Positions 32,980-46,367 of a stretch of DNA of 64,000 bases are shown one piece after another. A program made the position numbers and the translations under genes. The stretch is from Cryptomeria japonica (Eukaryota; Streptophyta; Pinopsida; Cupressales; Cupressaceae). Numbering within the stretch: position 1 is the first letter of the stretch; each line of letters begins with the position of its first letter. The notes under the pieces are model-generated. The model was not told where the DNA came from, did no database searches, and saw nothing but the letters and a program-made list of their open reading frames with translations. The stretch is from NCBI RefSeq assembly GCF_030272615.1, contig NC_081414.1, positions 810,377,069 through 810,441,068 of the forward strand. Reading direction: 5' to 3'.

Positions 32980-35900
32980 TCAAATTAACATTCTTATGTC
33001 CTCATGGATATGGTCTATAAATCCCCACCTTCTCAAATTATCTTGAGCCACACCAATATTGGCCAACTTATCACCAATCAAGCTCCCTTGTTAATAAACA
33101 TGGGAAAAAATAAACTCATAAAAGGTGCTATGAATACCCCTAGAATCAATAATCAAAGACTTGATGGTCCAACTAGGGGCTTGAATCCCTCTTAAAAAAT
33201 TAACAATAGTTAAGAAATAACTTTCAAGATGTACCTTGGAGAAGCCACTAGAGGTTGTCATCTTCAAACCAATGTAGGCTACAAAACCCTCAACATAGTT
33301 GTTTGTCTAAGAACCCAAAGGGGGGACCACAGTCGAGACAAACCTATCATTGTGATAACAAACCACTCCCACACAATTAGAAAGTCCAAGATTCCCTTTC
33401 GCTACCCCATCATTGTTAATTTTAATCCACCCTTCCAGTGGTTCTTTCGAAACTACACCATCGCTAACCATCTTGTACTTCGTCAAAGGCTAAGAAATTT
33501 CACACTAAATATTCTAGCATTGAGCCACATTAAGATAATACTGAGAAGGAGTCATCGGGGGGCCATGAGAATTGATATTGTTACAAGCCACAAGAAAACT
33601 ATCTTTAATAGTCGACTTTATAGTCAATGCTACCACATGCAAACATAATCCCTAAAAAACATGGTTATTACGTTCTTTCCAAATCCTCCAAGCCACATGA
33701 GGCATGGATAAAGACCACAGAAGAAAAAGTCAGGGATTATCAAAACGAGAAATCCACTAATTATAGCACTCAAAAAAAGAATTTGGGAAGACTATAGAGA
33801 CTGGCCACAAGTTAAAAAAATAAGCCCAAAACTCTCTAGAAAAGGAACACTTAAAGAGAATATGAAAAGGATCTTTTGCATCGTCTAGGCAAAGGAAACA
33901 TTTGTTAGGTAAAGCCAACACCCTCTTGCATAGATTATCAATTGTGAGATTTTGTTCTAAACTTGAAGCCAAAAAACAAATATTCACTTTAGGAATAACA
34001 ATAGTGTTCCACACCAAAGCCCAAAAAGGACGAGGATCAAAAGGATGAGACTTGCAAATTGAAAGTCTTATAAATCGAGAAAGAACCATCAAGAGAGAAG
34101 GCCCACACAAAAGAGTCCTCAAATGACACATCAGGAATATGTGTCAAGGAGAGAAGCGCCTAAAGGGACCAACTTAGGATCAATGATCAACAAGTTAACC
34201 CAATTAGAGTTAAGGATATAAGTTGCCACTTAACAACCAAACCTTCGAATGCAAGTCTCCTTTTAAAATGGCTGGCTCAACTAGAAAATGCAAGGGGGTA
34301 ATCACCAATCCACTAGTCATCCTAGAACAATATCTTCCTCCCATACCCAATAGACCATTTAACACCTCAAGATACAATAGTTTTCAGAATAGATATAGAA
34401 TTCCACAACACAAAGCAAGCCACAAAACGACCTCTATCAACAAGAAATTGTTTGAAATTGTCATAGGTCTAGATAACTATTTATTTTGGACAATATTGGT
34501 CCATTCATTTTTCTCATGAATACTACACCAAAGATTTTTGGCCAAAAGAGCCATATTAAATTCCTTGATCTTCCTAATGGCTAGACCACCAAAGGTCGTT
34601 AGGAGACAAACTTGGTCCTAGGTAACAAGATGCATCATGTTCTTGGTGTCTAAACCAGTCCATGGAAAATTCCTCTGAATCTACTCCATTTTAAAAAAAA
34701 TAAATTTGGGGACATCAAAGATTCTCATGACATACACAGGTAAAATTTGTAAAGAAACTTTAATCAATTGAAGTTTACCTACTTGGATCAAAAGATACCC
34801 TTTCCATCCAACAAATTTTGATTGCAATGTATCAATGAGATTCAGCCAGTAGGAGTCAGGGACCCTATTGGAACAAGGACATAACCCCAATTAAGTGGAT
34901 GGGAGATCCAGAATCCTACAACCAAAAATCATGACAATCCTTTGTTGTCTTCTAAACGAGGTATTCAAAGAGAATAAGGAGCTCTTATGAAGGATAATAT
35001 TTTTTCCAAAATCATGTTCAAACACATAAAAAATGCCTTTGAGGGTCTTAGCTTTCACAATAGATTCATCCCCCATAAGAATGGTGTAATCCTCAAACTA
35101 CTAGTGAGAACAAGCATAATCAACAAAAGATAGAGACAACCCTTTTAACCTACCAATTCTCACATGCTTCTAAATAAATCTTCCCATGGTTTTAGCAAAA
35201 AAGATAAAAGGGAAGGGGGAGATGGGGTCCCCTTGCCTAAGCCCATGAGAACTAGGGAAAAAGCCAGAAGGAGAACCACTAACAATAACAACAAACTTAG
35301 CTGAACAAATTAATTGAGAGATCAGCTAAATAAAGATGTTATTGAAACCAAATGCCACAACAACCTTAAGAAGGCAATTCCAATCCACCTGATCATAAGC
35401 TTTAGGGAGATCCATCTTAATAAAAAAATAACCCTCTTATTCATAGGCAAAGAGTGAATATTTCCATGCACCGTTATAATAGAATCAAGAATTTGGTATC
35501 CCGACACAAATCCATTTTTTTGAGCCGATATTAATGAGGGAATAAATTATTTAATATGAAAAACTAAAATCTTTAATAAAAAATTATAAAGGAAATCGCA
35601 CAAACTTATTGGATGAAAATTCTGAAAGGAGTGAGCCTCAACTTTCTTCATAATAAGAGCAATAAAGGAAACATTCAGTTGTTTGAGGAGGGATCTCAAA
35701 CCAAAAAACCCTTTAGTTGTAGCTATAAATTCATTAGTTATAATATCCCAATATATCTAAAATAAAAATGTAGGGAAGTCGTCCGAACTAGGAACCTTAT
35801 TACCTTCAAAGGAAAATATAGCAGCACAAACTTCCTCCATAGCTAGAATCCTAGTAAGGGAGCATTTTATATCATTAGAAACCAATGGAGGAATTTCATT

Positions 35901-38120
35901 TAAAATATCTCGTTGACAAGTAGGGTCAAGGGGTTGATCATTAGATAAAAGAGAAGAGATGAAATCCATACTCGCCTACATAATATAGTCATATTTTTGG
36001 AAAGTTCTCCCATTGAACTACATGGATTAAATACTATTAAGTGTCCTATTCTTGAGAGTGGAAATATGGAAAAACTTAGTGTTGCAATCTCTACTTTTAA
36101 GAAAAATAGCACCTTATCTTTGCTTCCAAAATTTCTCCTCCTTGACAATAATATCATGAAGCTTGGAAAGGATAACAATTTCCTGATCCCTCAAAGAACT
36201 AGAGGCTCCCTGGGATTGAATCTGGGCATGGACTATTGGAAAGAGACAATGCACAGGATATCTGGTATTGTCATTGATGGCAACTCAAGTCAGTATACCC
36301 ATCCGTAGTGAATGATTTTCTCATACCGAAAGACAAATTGAAGATTGATTTATGTCTGGCAAGCTTAGAATAGGGCATCTGACAATATTTGGTATTTTGT
36401 TTCACGTTAATATTTTTTGTTGTGGATCCCAGGGAAGTTTGATAGATGTTTGGACTACCTTATTCCAAAATTTTAACCTTCGATGATTATTGATGTACGA
36501 GTTAGATGGTTTGATGCATCGAGTTTTGGTTTGACAGTGCGATATGACCAACTAGCATGATAAATCCTTATGCGGATTAAGTGGAGCAATTTTTGCAATT
36601 GTTTTTGTGATCTAGGATGTTTAGCCAACATATGTGGTAGCATGTGTTTGATTTTTTTGGTCTGCATTAGCATTTGAGTTTGAATTATGCCCCCAGTTTG
36701 TACCTGTCTGAATAAAGTGTTAAATGATATTGAGTCGACATGTAGCCGATATGATTTCTTGTTGCAGATATATAAGAGAGATGGTTTTGATCATTTTGGG
36801 TGTGTGGATGGCATCAGTGATCGAATGAAATTTGTTTCACATGTACAAGATAGAGATTGGTTCTCTAGATTATAGGAGAATAATGTAATAGAGTAGTGAG
36901 AGATGAAGTATATGAAATTTATGTATTGTGCTTAACCAAAACTATAATCAGGTATTTGTAGATGCTACTGTTTAGTTCAATCATTCCTATAATCTTTGTA
37001 TTTGACTTATAGGTAGTGAGCCTCTCACTTTTGAGAAGTGAACTCTAGGTAGTGTGCTTGAATGCATGTGCATTCCCTATTTGTAATATTTCTATACTTT
37101 TGTAGAGTATACTTATATTGTGGGTTCATCCTCACTGTGGTTTTTCCCTTAACCAGGTTTCCATGTACAAAAATCTTGGTGTTATGGTGCTGTGGTTAGC
37201 TTATTTATGTTCTTGCATATTTTTTTTGTTTATCCCCCTCTTAGTGTTCCGTGATTCCAACATGGACATCATTTAAATCACATTTTATCCTATTTTTGTT
37301 GAGACAAATATGACCAAAAGAAGAATTACTCTATTTTAGCATATTAGTTTTAACTGTCGCCAATTTTTTCACCACATGATACATGGAAGAGCCAAGATTA
37401 TCAACAAACCATTAATCTTTGATGTTTTCTTTAAGGTCACGATTAAGGGTTCACATCTTTTCAAATATAAAAGGGAAATTATTATTTCTACACTTGATAT
37501 ATGTAGTGAAGGCAATGGGAAAATGGTCTGAGCTAATACCAGAAAGAGTTGAAAGTCTGTACATAAAAGATGTCAACCAATCTAGAGAAATCAAAGCATG
37601 ATCTACTCTAACTTGAGTCGGGTTTGATGCACTATGTCTATTTGACCAAATAAATAAAACACCATGCAAACTCAAATCCAAATCCAATAGCCCCTTGGAA
37701 TTGATTAAAGATAATAAATCCCGACTACTATTTTCAGCATTAGGAGCCCCACCTTTCTTATTAGAACAATGAATCATGGTATTCAATTCCCCATCACAGG
37801 TCATTTGAGAGGGCCAATAGAAGCTCTAAAATTAGATAGAGAAGTCCACAATTTTCACCTAGAAACCTTGTTATTTGGGGCATAGATATTACATAACAAT
37901 TAAATAGAGTCATCCTTAAGATGTTCAAACCTAGTAGAAATATGATTGGAAGAAGAAACCATCTTAGAACCTTTAATAATTCTACATTTTTGTTTCCTTA
38001 ACAAGGAAGGTATCTAGTTTACAATCCCTTATTAGGTTAGACAAAAGATCATGTTTATGAGGGTGATTCAACCTCCTTATGTTCAATGATAAAATCTTTA
38101 TTTAAAGAGAGAAAAGACAA
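32980..38120 (-). pseudogene. LINE ORF2: endonuclease, reverse transcriptase, zf-RVT, RNase H (decayed)
   Basis: Endonuclease starts near 38110 (LSLNIRRLNHPHKHDLLSNL) and ends with VDHALISLDW and ISSDHFPIAF near 37500. After the solo LTR, reverse transcriptase runs from about 36200 to 34600; its active box reads FEDYTILMGDES near 35050-35090, so the second Asp of FADD is Tyr. The zf-RVT module at 33757-34131 has NTIVIPKVNICFLASSL, TIDNLCKRVL and CFLCLDDAKDPFHILFKCS. The RVT_3 RNase H at about 33010-33500 has GWIKINNDGVAKGNLGLSN and ends LANIGVAQDNLRRWG before the TGA at 32980-32982. Many stops elsewhere. Together these domains copy RNA by target-primed reverse transcription. Confidence 0.85.
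36234..37262 (+). mobile_element. Solo LTR (element D family) inside the LINE
   Basis: Starts TATTGGAAAGAGACAATG (from TGTTGG) and ends ...CGTGATTCCAACA, 1,029 bp. TGGAC is duplicated perfectly at 36229-36233 and 37263-37267. It has the GTGGTTTTTCCCTTAACC block and the CCCCCTCTTAGTGTTCC end motif. Its start, TTGTCATTGATGGCAACTCA onward, matches the LTR of element D. No internal sequence or second LTR is present, so it arose by LTR-LTR recombination. Confidence 0.88.
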
Positions 38121-38339
38121 AAAGACCCATTTCAGAAAGAGTTCACTGCAGACCATCTGCCACATCATATTTTCTCTATTTATCAGAAGTTTGGAGAGTC
38201 GTAGGCCTACCAACATTATTAGAGTCCTCATCACAATCTTCCCTCATTTTATTTCTATTCTTGATAAAAAATGTCTTGGGGGGGGTGGGATTTCGTTCTT
38301 ATATTTGACTTTCCCATAATAAAAGGCATCTCATTGCTA

Positions 38340-39545
38340 CTAGACTCATTCACCTCATACCTCCGATCATCCTTAAGTGATGAACATCCCAATTCAGTAC
38401 CGAAGGATCTCCCAGATATTTTGAAATATTACCCATGGGATTAATTTCACTAGATGCGGATGAGTTTGGAACTCTTGCATCAGAAAAGGTCAACACAGGA
38501 GGAACTGGATCAATCCCACTGCCATCAAAATCCCGAGAGGAAGCCAATGTAGAAGGTCCAGACCCATTACTCAAACCTCCACCTTTCTCTCTCCAAACTT
38601 TTTTAGATGCTTTAGCTTTATATTTATTATCCAGTTAGTCCTTGGCCCATTTCCCACCTTTTTTATAGTGAAAACAAGAAAATGAGATAGATTCAAACTA
38701 AACGATCTGAGCCCACTTTTCCAGTTTATAATTAATAACCACCTCCAAGGGAAAATCAAAGGATTTCTTAATGTTAACACAAATATGGACATAAACCAAC
38801 TGCTTTCTGGAATCTATCATAGGATCCACTAAAATCAACTCCCCAAAACAAGCTACTAGTCCATGGAAGATTTATTCCTCCCAGAATTCTAAAGGTAAGT
38901 CAAAGAGCTTGACCCAGATAGGAGCCATATCAAGGGCCCAATCCAGGGGAGAAAACCTTGGTTCCCATTTATTAAGAGCAAGAGAAGAGCGACCAAACAT
39001 CTAGGGGATACCTGCTAGAACTGAAAGCAAATATTGTTCACAAGTAAAAACAAAAGAGAAAAACCCTTTTGCCATGGCCATAAAATCAATCAATCCCTTT
39101 TTTTTACACTTTTTGGCAACCCACTCATGAACAACCTCAATATTTGGATGATAGAAAATAAATTCACTGACCAGAGAATAATCCATTAAACCAATACCTT
39201 TATCCACAAGACAATCCAGTATCGAAATAGAGAAAGCACTAGAAGGAGTGTCCACACAATACAAATTAGGGGAAATGAACTTACCTTTGAGGAAATATCC
39301 AAACATCTTCGAGGAAGATCATCAGAAATCCTACCATTAAGAAACCTAACCACATCACCCAACCTTGCATGGGAGAAATCCATATGATGCTTATTAGAAG
39401 CACGAGCTAGCAGAAACCTTGAAGCCATAGGGGGATTAGAATCATCACCGTCCTTGGCAGCTCGATCCAACCCTCTGCCATTTCCATTGTAGGTAGTTAC
39501 TTCCTCCATTGAATTCAAACCATCACCTCTGCATGCCTCCTCCAT
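38340..39545 (-). pseudogene. LINE ORF1: DUF4283-type RNA-binding protein (decayed)
   Basis: The minus strand reads an N-terminus with MEEACRGDGLNSMEEV (from 39545), then DKGIGLMDYSLVSEFIFYHP and WVAKKCKKKGLIDFMAMAKG (39001-39250). Next come the W-rich segment KWEPRFSPLDWALDMAPIWV near 38920-38980 and a knuckle remnant, CFHYKKGGKWAKD, near 38640-38690, lacking the second Cys and the His. This is the usual DUF4283 plus zf-CCHC order of plant LINE ORF1, which coats LINE RNA. A Ser/Pro-rich tail follows. At least one frameshift near 39186-39306. Confidence 0.75.
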
Positions 39546-40010
39546 AATTTCATAGTTACATAAATCATAATATGTAATTAGAGTTAATATATTAAATATA
39601 TAATATTTTTGTTATTTTTGAAAGTAAATGTATATCATATAACTAAATAATGTGAAATTGAAACAAAAGTAAATGATTAAGAGAGGTAGGTTAAATTTAT
39701 TTTGGAAATTGTAATTATAAAATTAACATTATAGGAAAACATCAATCTAAATATCATGCACCATGATATTGCATTCAAAAAATATTAAAGCAATTATGGT
39801 TTGTTGAAACATATATACAAATTCATTGAGTCAATATTAAAGTAGAGAAATAGAGTTCCAATTTTTTGAAATAATTTTTACATATTCAAAATATTATCCG
39901 ATGACTATTTTTATTTTTGTACTTGTGAATATAATTGGTATCTTCATGTGTTCACATTTATGTAAGGAACCTCTAAAAATATAAGAAATTTACATTAACA
40001 TTAACATTTG
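39546..40010. other. AT-rich host flank
   Basis: Non-coding. Its last about 100 bp (AATTGGTATCTTCATGTG... to CATTTGAATAG) are the left half of an ancestral tandem repeat unit that resumes after the LARD element at 51286. Confidence 0.5.
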
Positions 40011-40015
40011 AATAG

Positions 40016-40334
40016 TGTTGGGAAAATGGTGATGTACACCTTGCATAATAATGTTTCATTTTTGTATTATTTTATTATTGTGTGAGGTGGACATGAAATT
40101 ATATTGCAATATAATATTGTATTATTGCACCTAGGAGAACCTAGATCTACATGCAAGATGTAGATATTACCTTGGAATATTCTTGTAACCACTGGATGAG
40201 TTATATTGACACATTGGTATTATTATATTGTACTTATTTCATATTGGGGAATGGAATTGTGATGAAGTACCCAATATTAAATGTGGGCCAAGGTTAGGTA
40301 GGAAAAATATTATATTTTATTGTCACATAGTTTT
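40016..40334 (+). repeat. LARD-1 5' LTR, first part
   Basis: TGTTGGGAAAATGGTG start. Matches 50549-50860; continues at 45955 after the LARD-2 insertion. Confidence 0.88.
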
Positions 40335-40348
40335 GGGCACATATTTTT

Positions 40349-41085
40349 TGAAAGGAAACTTGCAGCCAACTTTTTGACAATTTCCACATAACCCAATTTA
40401 GACCCTAACAAAATAAACTCATAGAATCCACATGCAAAGAATAGACAACATACCCATGAAAAATGACACAACATATGTCCTGGGAAAACCCTCATAAGGG
40501 AAAAACCCTGCCTCCAATAACATCATCCATCATGTATTATCAACAATGCGTCCATTACAATAAAACTATGAAAAGCCTTCGAAAACCCAGCCATAACAAG
40601 CTATCAACAAGCACTCCATGTGAACAAGCATGAATCAACACACCCGATGCCATGCTTACTATCTCCACAAATGCTAACCGAGCTAATTGACCAACCCAAA
40701 CAAATACCCTTGTGGTTTCTCTTATAAACACAAGCTCCCACAAAACCACCAAGTGGTATTACATCAAAACCATGTGACAATAAAATATAATATTTTTCCT
40801 ACCTACCCTCGACCCACATTTAATATTGGATAATTGATCACAATTAAATTCTCCAATATTAAAATAAATACAATATAGTAATACCAATGTGTCAATAAAA
40901 CTCATCAAGTGGTTAGAGGAATATTGCAAGGGGATCTCTACATGTTGTACATCCATCTAGGTGCTACTAGGTGCAACAATACAATATGATATTACAATAT
41001 AATTCCATGTCCACCTCATACAATAATAAAATAATACAAAAACAAAAAAATATCATGAAAGGTGTACAACACCATTTTCCTAACA
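40349..41085 (-). repeat. LARD-2 3' LTR
   Basis: On the minus strand TGTTAGGAAAATGG to ...GTTTCCTTTCA, 737 bp, preceded by a GTGGGAGAA polypurine tract. Confidence 0.88.
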
Positions 41086-41097
41086 TTCTCCCACTTG

Positions 41098-44000
41098 TTG
41101 TATACATTGCATAAGGGCCAAGAAGTAATCTGTCACACAAACAAGAGATTGATCTCTCCATGCACATATACCATCATGGAGTCTAAGTTCTCCATGTGCT
41201 CCATCAAGATGCCTGCAACAAGAAATAAAGTAACCAACATCACATACATGAATGCTCCCACCCTTCATCATGCCACCACCACTGGACATGAAAAGGTCTT
41301 CCAAAGAGAAAGCCACACAATCTATCACAAAAAAATATGTCCTACACCAACTAATATCCGAACGCAAACACAAATACAAAGGTATCCAATGTAAAGGTAT
41401 CTGTTTACATAGCTGAAATAACACCCACAACAATTGCTACCACATCAACTATACATTCCTCCAAGGTGTAAAAACCAAGTGAATATCATCTCGTCAACAT
41501 ATGCAACCTATAAAATATAACCATAATCCCCAAGTACAATATCTGCCACATATGTACACCAAGGAACTGCCACTGCATAGGTAAAGTCAATATCAGAAAT
41601 GAATCCACTAGCATCATATCATAGAAGTGTAACCATGTAGTATCAAGAACATCCACATCAATATGAACATCATGTAAACTGATATCCTAGAAATACCACT
41701 CTCACACCATGTCTTCAACATTCTCCCATGTTCTCCACATCAACAAAAGAAAGAGATAAAGGAACATCCATGTCATCTCTTGCATAGCATATCGTGAATA
41801 AAAACTAATCAACACATAGCTCCAAACATCCTCTAACCAATTCAATGTGAATAAGAATATCCACAAAGATAACCAAAACAAAGGGAGAAACACTGCAAAT
41901 AAAAACATGTAGCATGTCCTTCTACACACACCTCTAAATTCCAACTGTGTCAAGTATGATCTCCTCCATAAAACCCCACATAAAAATCATAACAACACCC
42001 AAACACCATTCAATCCCTTAGACCAAACAAACATATATAACATGTAATCAACATGGATGTAAGTCTCTCATAACCAAGAAGATCAAACTAAGTATCCATT
42101 CCCAATCCTAGGGAATATGCCCAATAAACCATCTCCCAAACTAATATCAATGACTGCCACCATCATAATAATAACTAAAATGCACAAGGAGATAACCGAT
42201 GTCATACATCTCTCAAATTAACACTCCACAACTAAACATCTATCCAAAGCTTAAGTTCCATATCTATGAAAAATAAGAATAAATATAATGCACCTAACAG
42301 GAAACAATGGGCAATACCTCTCAAGTAGTAAACTGTCGAGTAGACCAAGAGTGGGGAATGAGAATGCTCATCCAAGACATCAAAGTCATCATGACTCATC
42401 TAAGAACAATCTCCTCAGATTTCCTCATGAAACCAACAACCATTCCAATACATATGTCTAATCACAAGAGAATATCAGTATCACCTATGTCTCCATGTAT
42501 CCATGAGCACTTGTAACTAATCAATCCATGCCAAAATCCAAATGGAACATAGCATCACCATGAAGTAATCAAGAAAATTATCATGTACCTAATATAAAGA
42601 GAACCAACCAAGAACAATGTCAAAGCTCCAATTGCAGAATCAAGAACATAACATGACAACATGATCTAATCATCTCCTCCAAAGAGATAAAATTATCCAT
42701 ATATGAACATATCCAATAACCATATCATGCCAAAACTCTAATCTAGAATCAAGAGTGCACCATGACATAATATCAACTATCCTATCAAATAAGGATAAAA
42801 AGTCAAATGAAAGCATAAACCACACTTCAATCAAGGACTCCTTGAGCCCTCAAGATATAAATATTGTCAAATATTATGAATATCACCATTTCCTACAAGT
42901 GTAACCACAAATGTCAAAGACCCTTATGCAGCAACATGATCTAGGACATCCTCCAAAAATTTGCACACTAAGAAGATCATCCACCATCCAATGGTGAATA
43001 CACATCACTACTACAAGATACCACTAAACTATGATACCAAGATCTCCATAGAATCATGATGACCGTATCCTAAATGAAGATCATCCAGGTCTACACACAT
43101 ACAACTGAAATGTCAATAATATCAAGTAAACCATGAACTCCATCTCAAGAATATACAAAACAACCAACCAAGCAATCAGGATCAAATCATACATCACCAC
43201 ATCACACTGTCAAAACATCCCACTAAAATTGTATACAACCTATCCATGACAAAATGATAAAAGCATCCTCTAACATGAGAATAAACCAAATCCATCTAAC
43301 AGTAAAAGAACTCAAAGTCGACATCATGAGATCCCAAAAGTCAAAGTAACCATGATCTTCAAACAAAAAGATAAACCTCCATATCAATTAAGAATCCAAT
43401 CAAATAATCATCAATTAGAGCACCCTCAAATCCAATCATCTCATGCTAAAGTCCCTAAACACAAAGAACAACCATGGAATAATGATCAGACTCACAAAGC
43501 AAGCATCTAACTCAATGTGTCCAACCTGTCAGCATCACATAGTCAACCATGTAGGACCCCCATCATGATTGTACCTGGTAACAACATCTCTCCACCTCAC
43601 CATGAGAACAAAATCAAGAAACCATGTGACTAAACCAAGCCACCAATCTAAATATGCATCAATAATGAAAGTTCTATGGGCATAGACAACCCATATCCAA
43701 GCCATAAACGCAATCCTATAAGTATAGACCGTCTACAACACTACACAACTTGTAGACCCAACAATACAACATACATACTCAAACCAGACTGATAACCATG
43801 TCAACACGAGAGCAATAAAGAGACAACATTGAGTTTACAATGACATCAAATCAAAATCTCCAATATGTAGCATGCCATAAGCTCATATTGTAATGAAAGC
43901 CAAAATAACCTATAAGTGGCCCAAGTCAAAATATTAGCATATAAATCATGTTAGATCTACTCCCAACCTGAGCCAAAGTGTAGTTCTCTCCAAGATATTT

Positions 44001-45204
44001 CCATCAACTATTTGAAGTCCAAAATTTGACTCCATATGCTCAAGTTATGACCTCTCAAAGCCATAAAGGTACCTGTCACTTCCAAGTGACATTTCACTAC
44101 CCAAATAACAAAATATAGAAAAACTAAGTATATTAGGATGAAGTACACTGAATCACCTTTCCAATGACTATAAGAAGTCAGAAAAATGACATCATATGTC
44201 CAAGTTATGCTCTGTGGAAGAAAACAACCAATTAAGCTATAAATGCAAGCCAAGACTCCAAAAATATATCCAATATGCCATTAAAACACATTTTCAATTT
44301 TCTCAATATTTCCCATATGCTAATAAAAATAATTTTTCAAATATAATTAGGTCAGCCAAAACTCCAACCACCATATAAAGCATACTGGCATATAAAAAAT
44401 TATTTTAATGGGTGGCATTCATTTCCAAAGTTTTCTTAAAAAACAAAATTCACAAAAATAAGATTTCATTAAATATTATTGGCAGGATTTTTTTTTTTAA
44501 TAAATTGTTTGTTTTAAGTTTTATTTATGGGGGATTCAAAACCCACGAGGGTTACCCATGCTAGGGAACTCTACATCGACGAGCCCCCCATCATCAACAC
44601 AGTGGTCGGTGCCACTACCGGAAAAGATGACAATGGATACTAATAGTGGTACCATCCACTATCGGTATTGGCAGTGCCTACAGGTTGTGAGTGTGGGGTT
44701 CTACGGACCCGTCACCCCACAATAATAATTTTTATTTTTATTTTTCACCTTTTTCACTTTTTAATTTTATTTTTTATTTATTTTAATTTTTCATTTAATT
44801 TTAAAAAAAGGCAATCGGGATTTTCTCTTGCAGGAATATTTAAATACTTTTCTGACAATGTCTCTGCGTAGGCAGTACGACCATACCGTCTAATTTTTTT
44901 TCAAAATCAGTCCAACATAACCAAAATAGGGAAAGTTATATATCAAAATTCATCCTAGCCTTCCTCATCACAACCTTGGGGTCTGTTTTGTCCCATGGGG
45001 TCAAATTTGAAACTCCACCCCCAAAACCCCCAAAATGCAGATCAATAGAAACCCATTTTGAAAAAAAAAATTATAACTCCAAATCTGCAAAAAAATGCCC
45101 ACAAATTTGCAACCAACAACCTCCAACAAACCCTCTTCCTAGTCTTTCATTCTTTCACACATTCATGGATTCAACCTAGGGTTATAAACACCATTAAACC
45201 AATA
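41098..45204 (-). other. LARD-2 non-coding interior
   Basis: About 4.1 kb. No frame longer than about 120 codons and no domain. The end near the primer site (44500-45200) carries a distinct, more GC-rich block with GGTACC-like palindromes, also present in LARD-1 near 46900-47100. Conservation of non-coding sequence between copies would suggest packaging or dimerisation functions. Confidence 0.7.
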
Positions 45205-45218
45205 GCTCTGATACTAGT

Positions 45219-45954
45219 TGAAAGGAAACTTGCAGCCAACTTTTTCAAAATTTCCACATAACCCAATTTAGATCTTAACAAAATAAACTCATATAATCCA
45301 CATGCAAAGAGTAGACAACATACCCATGAAAAGTGACACAAGATATATCTTAGGAAAACCCTTATAAGGAAAAAAACTAGCCTCCAAAAGCATCATCCAC
45401 CATGTATTATCAACAATGCATCCATTACAATACAACTATGGAAATCCTTTGAAAACCCAACCATAACAAGCCATCAACAACCACTCCATATGAACAAGCA
45501 TGAATCCATACATCCCATGCCAGGTTTCCTACCTCTACAAATCTTAACCTGGCTAACTGACCAAACCAAACAACTACACTTGTGGTTGCTTTTATAAACA
45601 CAAGCTCCCACAAAACCACCAAGTGGTATTACATCATAACCATGTGACAATAAAATATAATAATTTTCTTACCTACCCTTGACCCACATTTAATATTGGG
45701 TACTTTGTCACAATTACATTTTCCAATATTAAATACATACAAGATAATAATACCAATGTATCAATACAAGTCATCAAGTGGTTACAAGAATATTCCAAGG
45801 GAATATCTACATGTTGCACGTCCATCTAGGTGCTCCTAGGTGCAACAATACAATATGATATTACAATATAATTCCATGTCCACCTCACACAATGATAAAA
45901 TAATAGAACAATAAAACATTACTATGCAAGTTGTACAAAACCATTTTCCCAAAA
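45219..45954 (-). repeat. LARD-2 5' LTR
   Basis: 736 bp, mirror of 40349-41085. Its start is damaged (CCCAAAA on the plus strand instead of CCCAACA). Confidence 0.87.
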
Positions 45955-46367
45955 GTTTTGATGTAATACCACTTGGTGGTTTTGTGGGAGCTTGTGTTTA
46001 TAAAAGAAACCACAAGGGTAGTTATTTGGGTTGGTCAGTTAGCCATTCTAAAATTTGTGCAGGTTGGAAGCGTGGCATGAGATGTGTGGTTACATACTTG
46101 GTCACATGTTGTGCTTGTTGATAACTGGGTTCTAGAAGCTTTAACAGTTGTATTATAATCTTTCATTGTTGAATAATTCATGGTGACATGGATGCTTTTG
46201 GAGGATAGGTGTTTCTCTCATGAGGGTTTTTTCAAGGTATATCTTGTGTCACATTTTCATGGGCATGTTGTCTATTCTTTGGATGTGGATTCTATGTGAT
46301 TATTTTGTTGAAATCTTAAATGGGTTATGTGGAAATTGTCATAAAGTTGGCTACAAGTTTCCTTACA
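45955..46367 (+). repeat. LARD-1 5' LTR, second part
   Basis: GTTTTGATGTAATACCAC... to ...GTTTCCTTACA. Continues the LTR interrupted at 40334 and is followed by an intact primer site. Confidence 0.88.

Larger units (their letters stand above)
31189..39545 (-). mobile_element. Decayed plant L1-like LINE with an extra 3' ORF, split by a solo LTR
   Basis: Reading right to left: ORF1 with a DUF4283-type region and zinc-knuckle remnant; ORF2 with endonuclease, reverse transcriptase, zf-RVT and RVT_3-type RNase H; then a third frame starting one base after the ORF2 stop. A solo LTR (36234-37262) interrupts the region between endonuclease and reverse transcriptase. All frames carry stops and shifts. 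Exact ends and the target-site duplication are not resolved. Confidence 0.8.
40335..45954 (-). mobile_element. LARD-2: same family, inverted, inserted in the 5' LTR of LARD-1
   Basis: 3' LTR 40349-41085 and 5' LTR 45219-45954 (737 and 736 bp) in minus orientation. Polypurine tract at 41086-41097, primer site complement GCTCTGATACTA at 45205-45216. The interior is the reverse complement of the LARD-1 interior; for instance the segment near 41945-42070 mirrors 49560-49690. GTTTT flanks both sides (40330-40334, 45955-45959), but 14 extra bases (40335-40348) sit at the left junction. No coding signature. Confidence 0.88.

Noticed and set aside
41062-41433. Overlapping 110-117 codon frames in the LARD elements
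   Set aside because: Frames span the LTR/polypurine junction, have no domain, and their mirror copies at 50300-50620 are interrupted differently.
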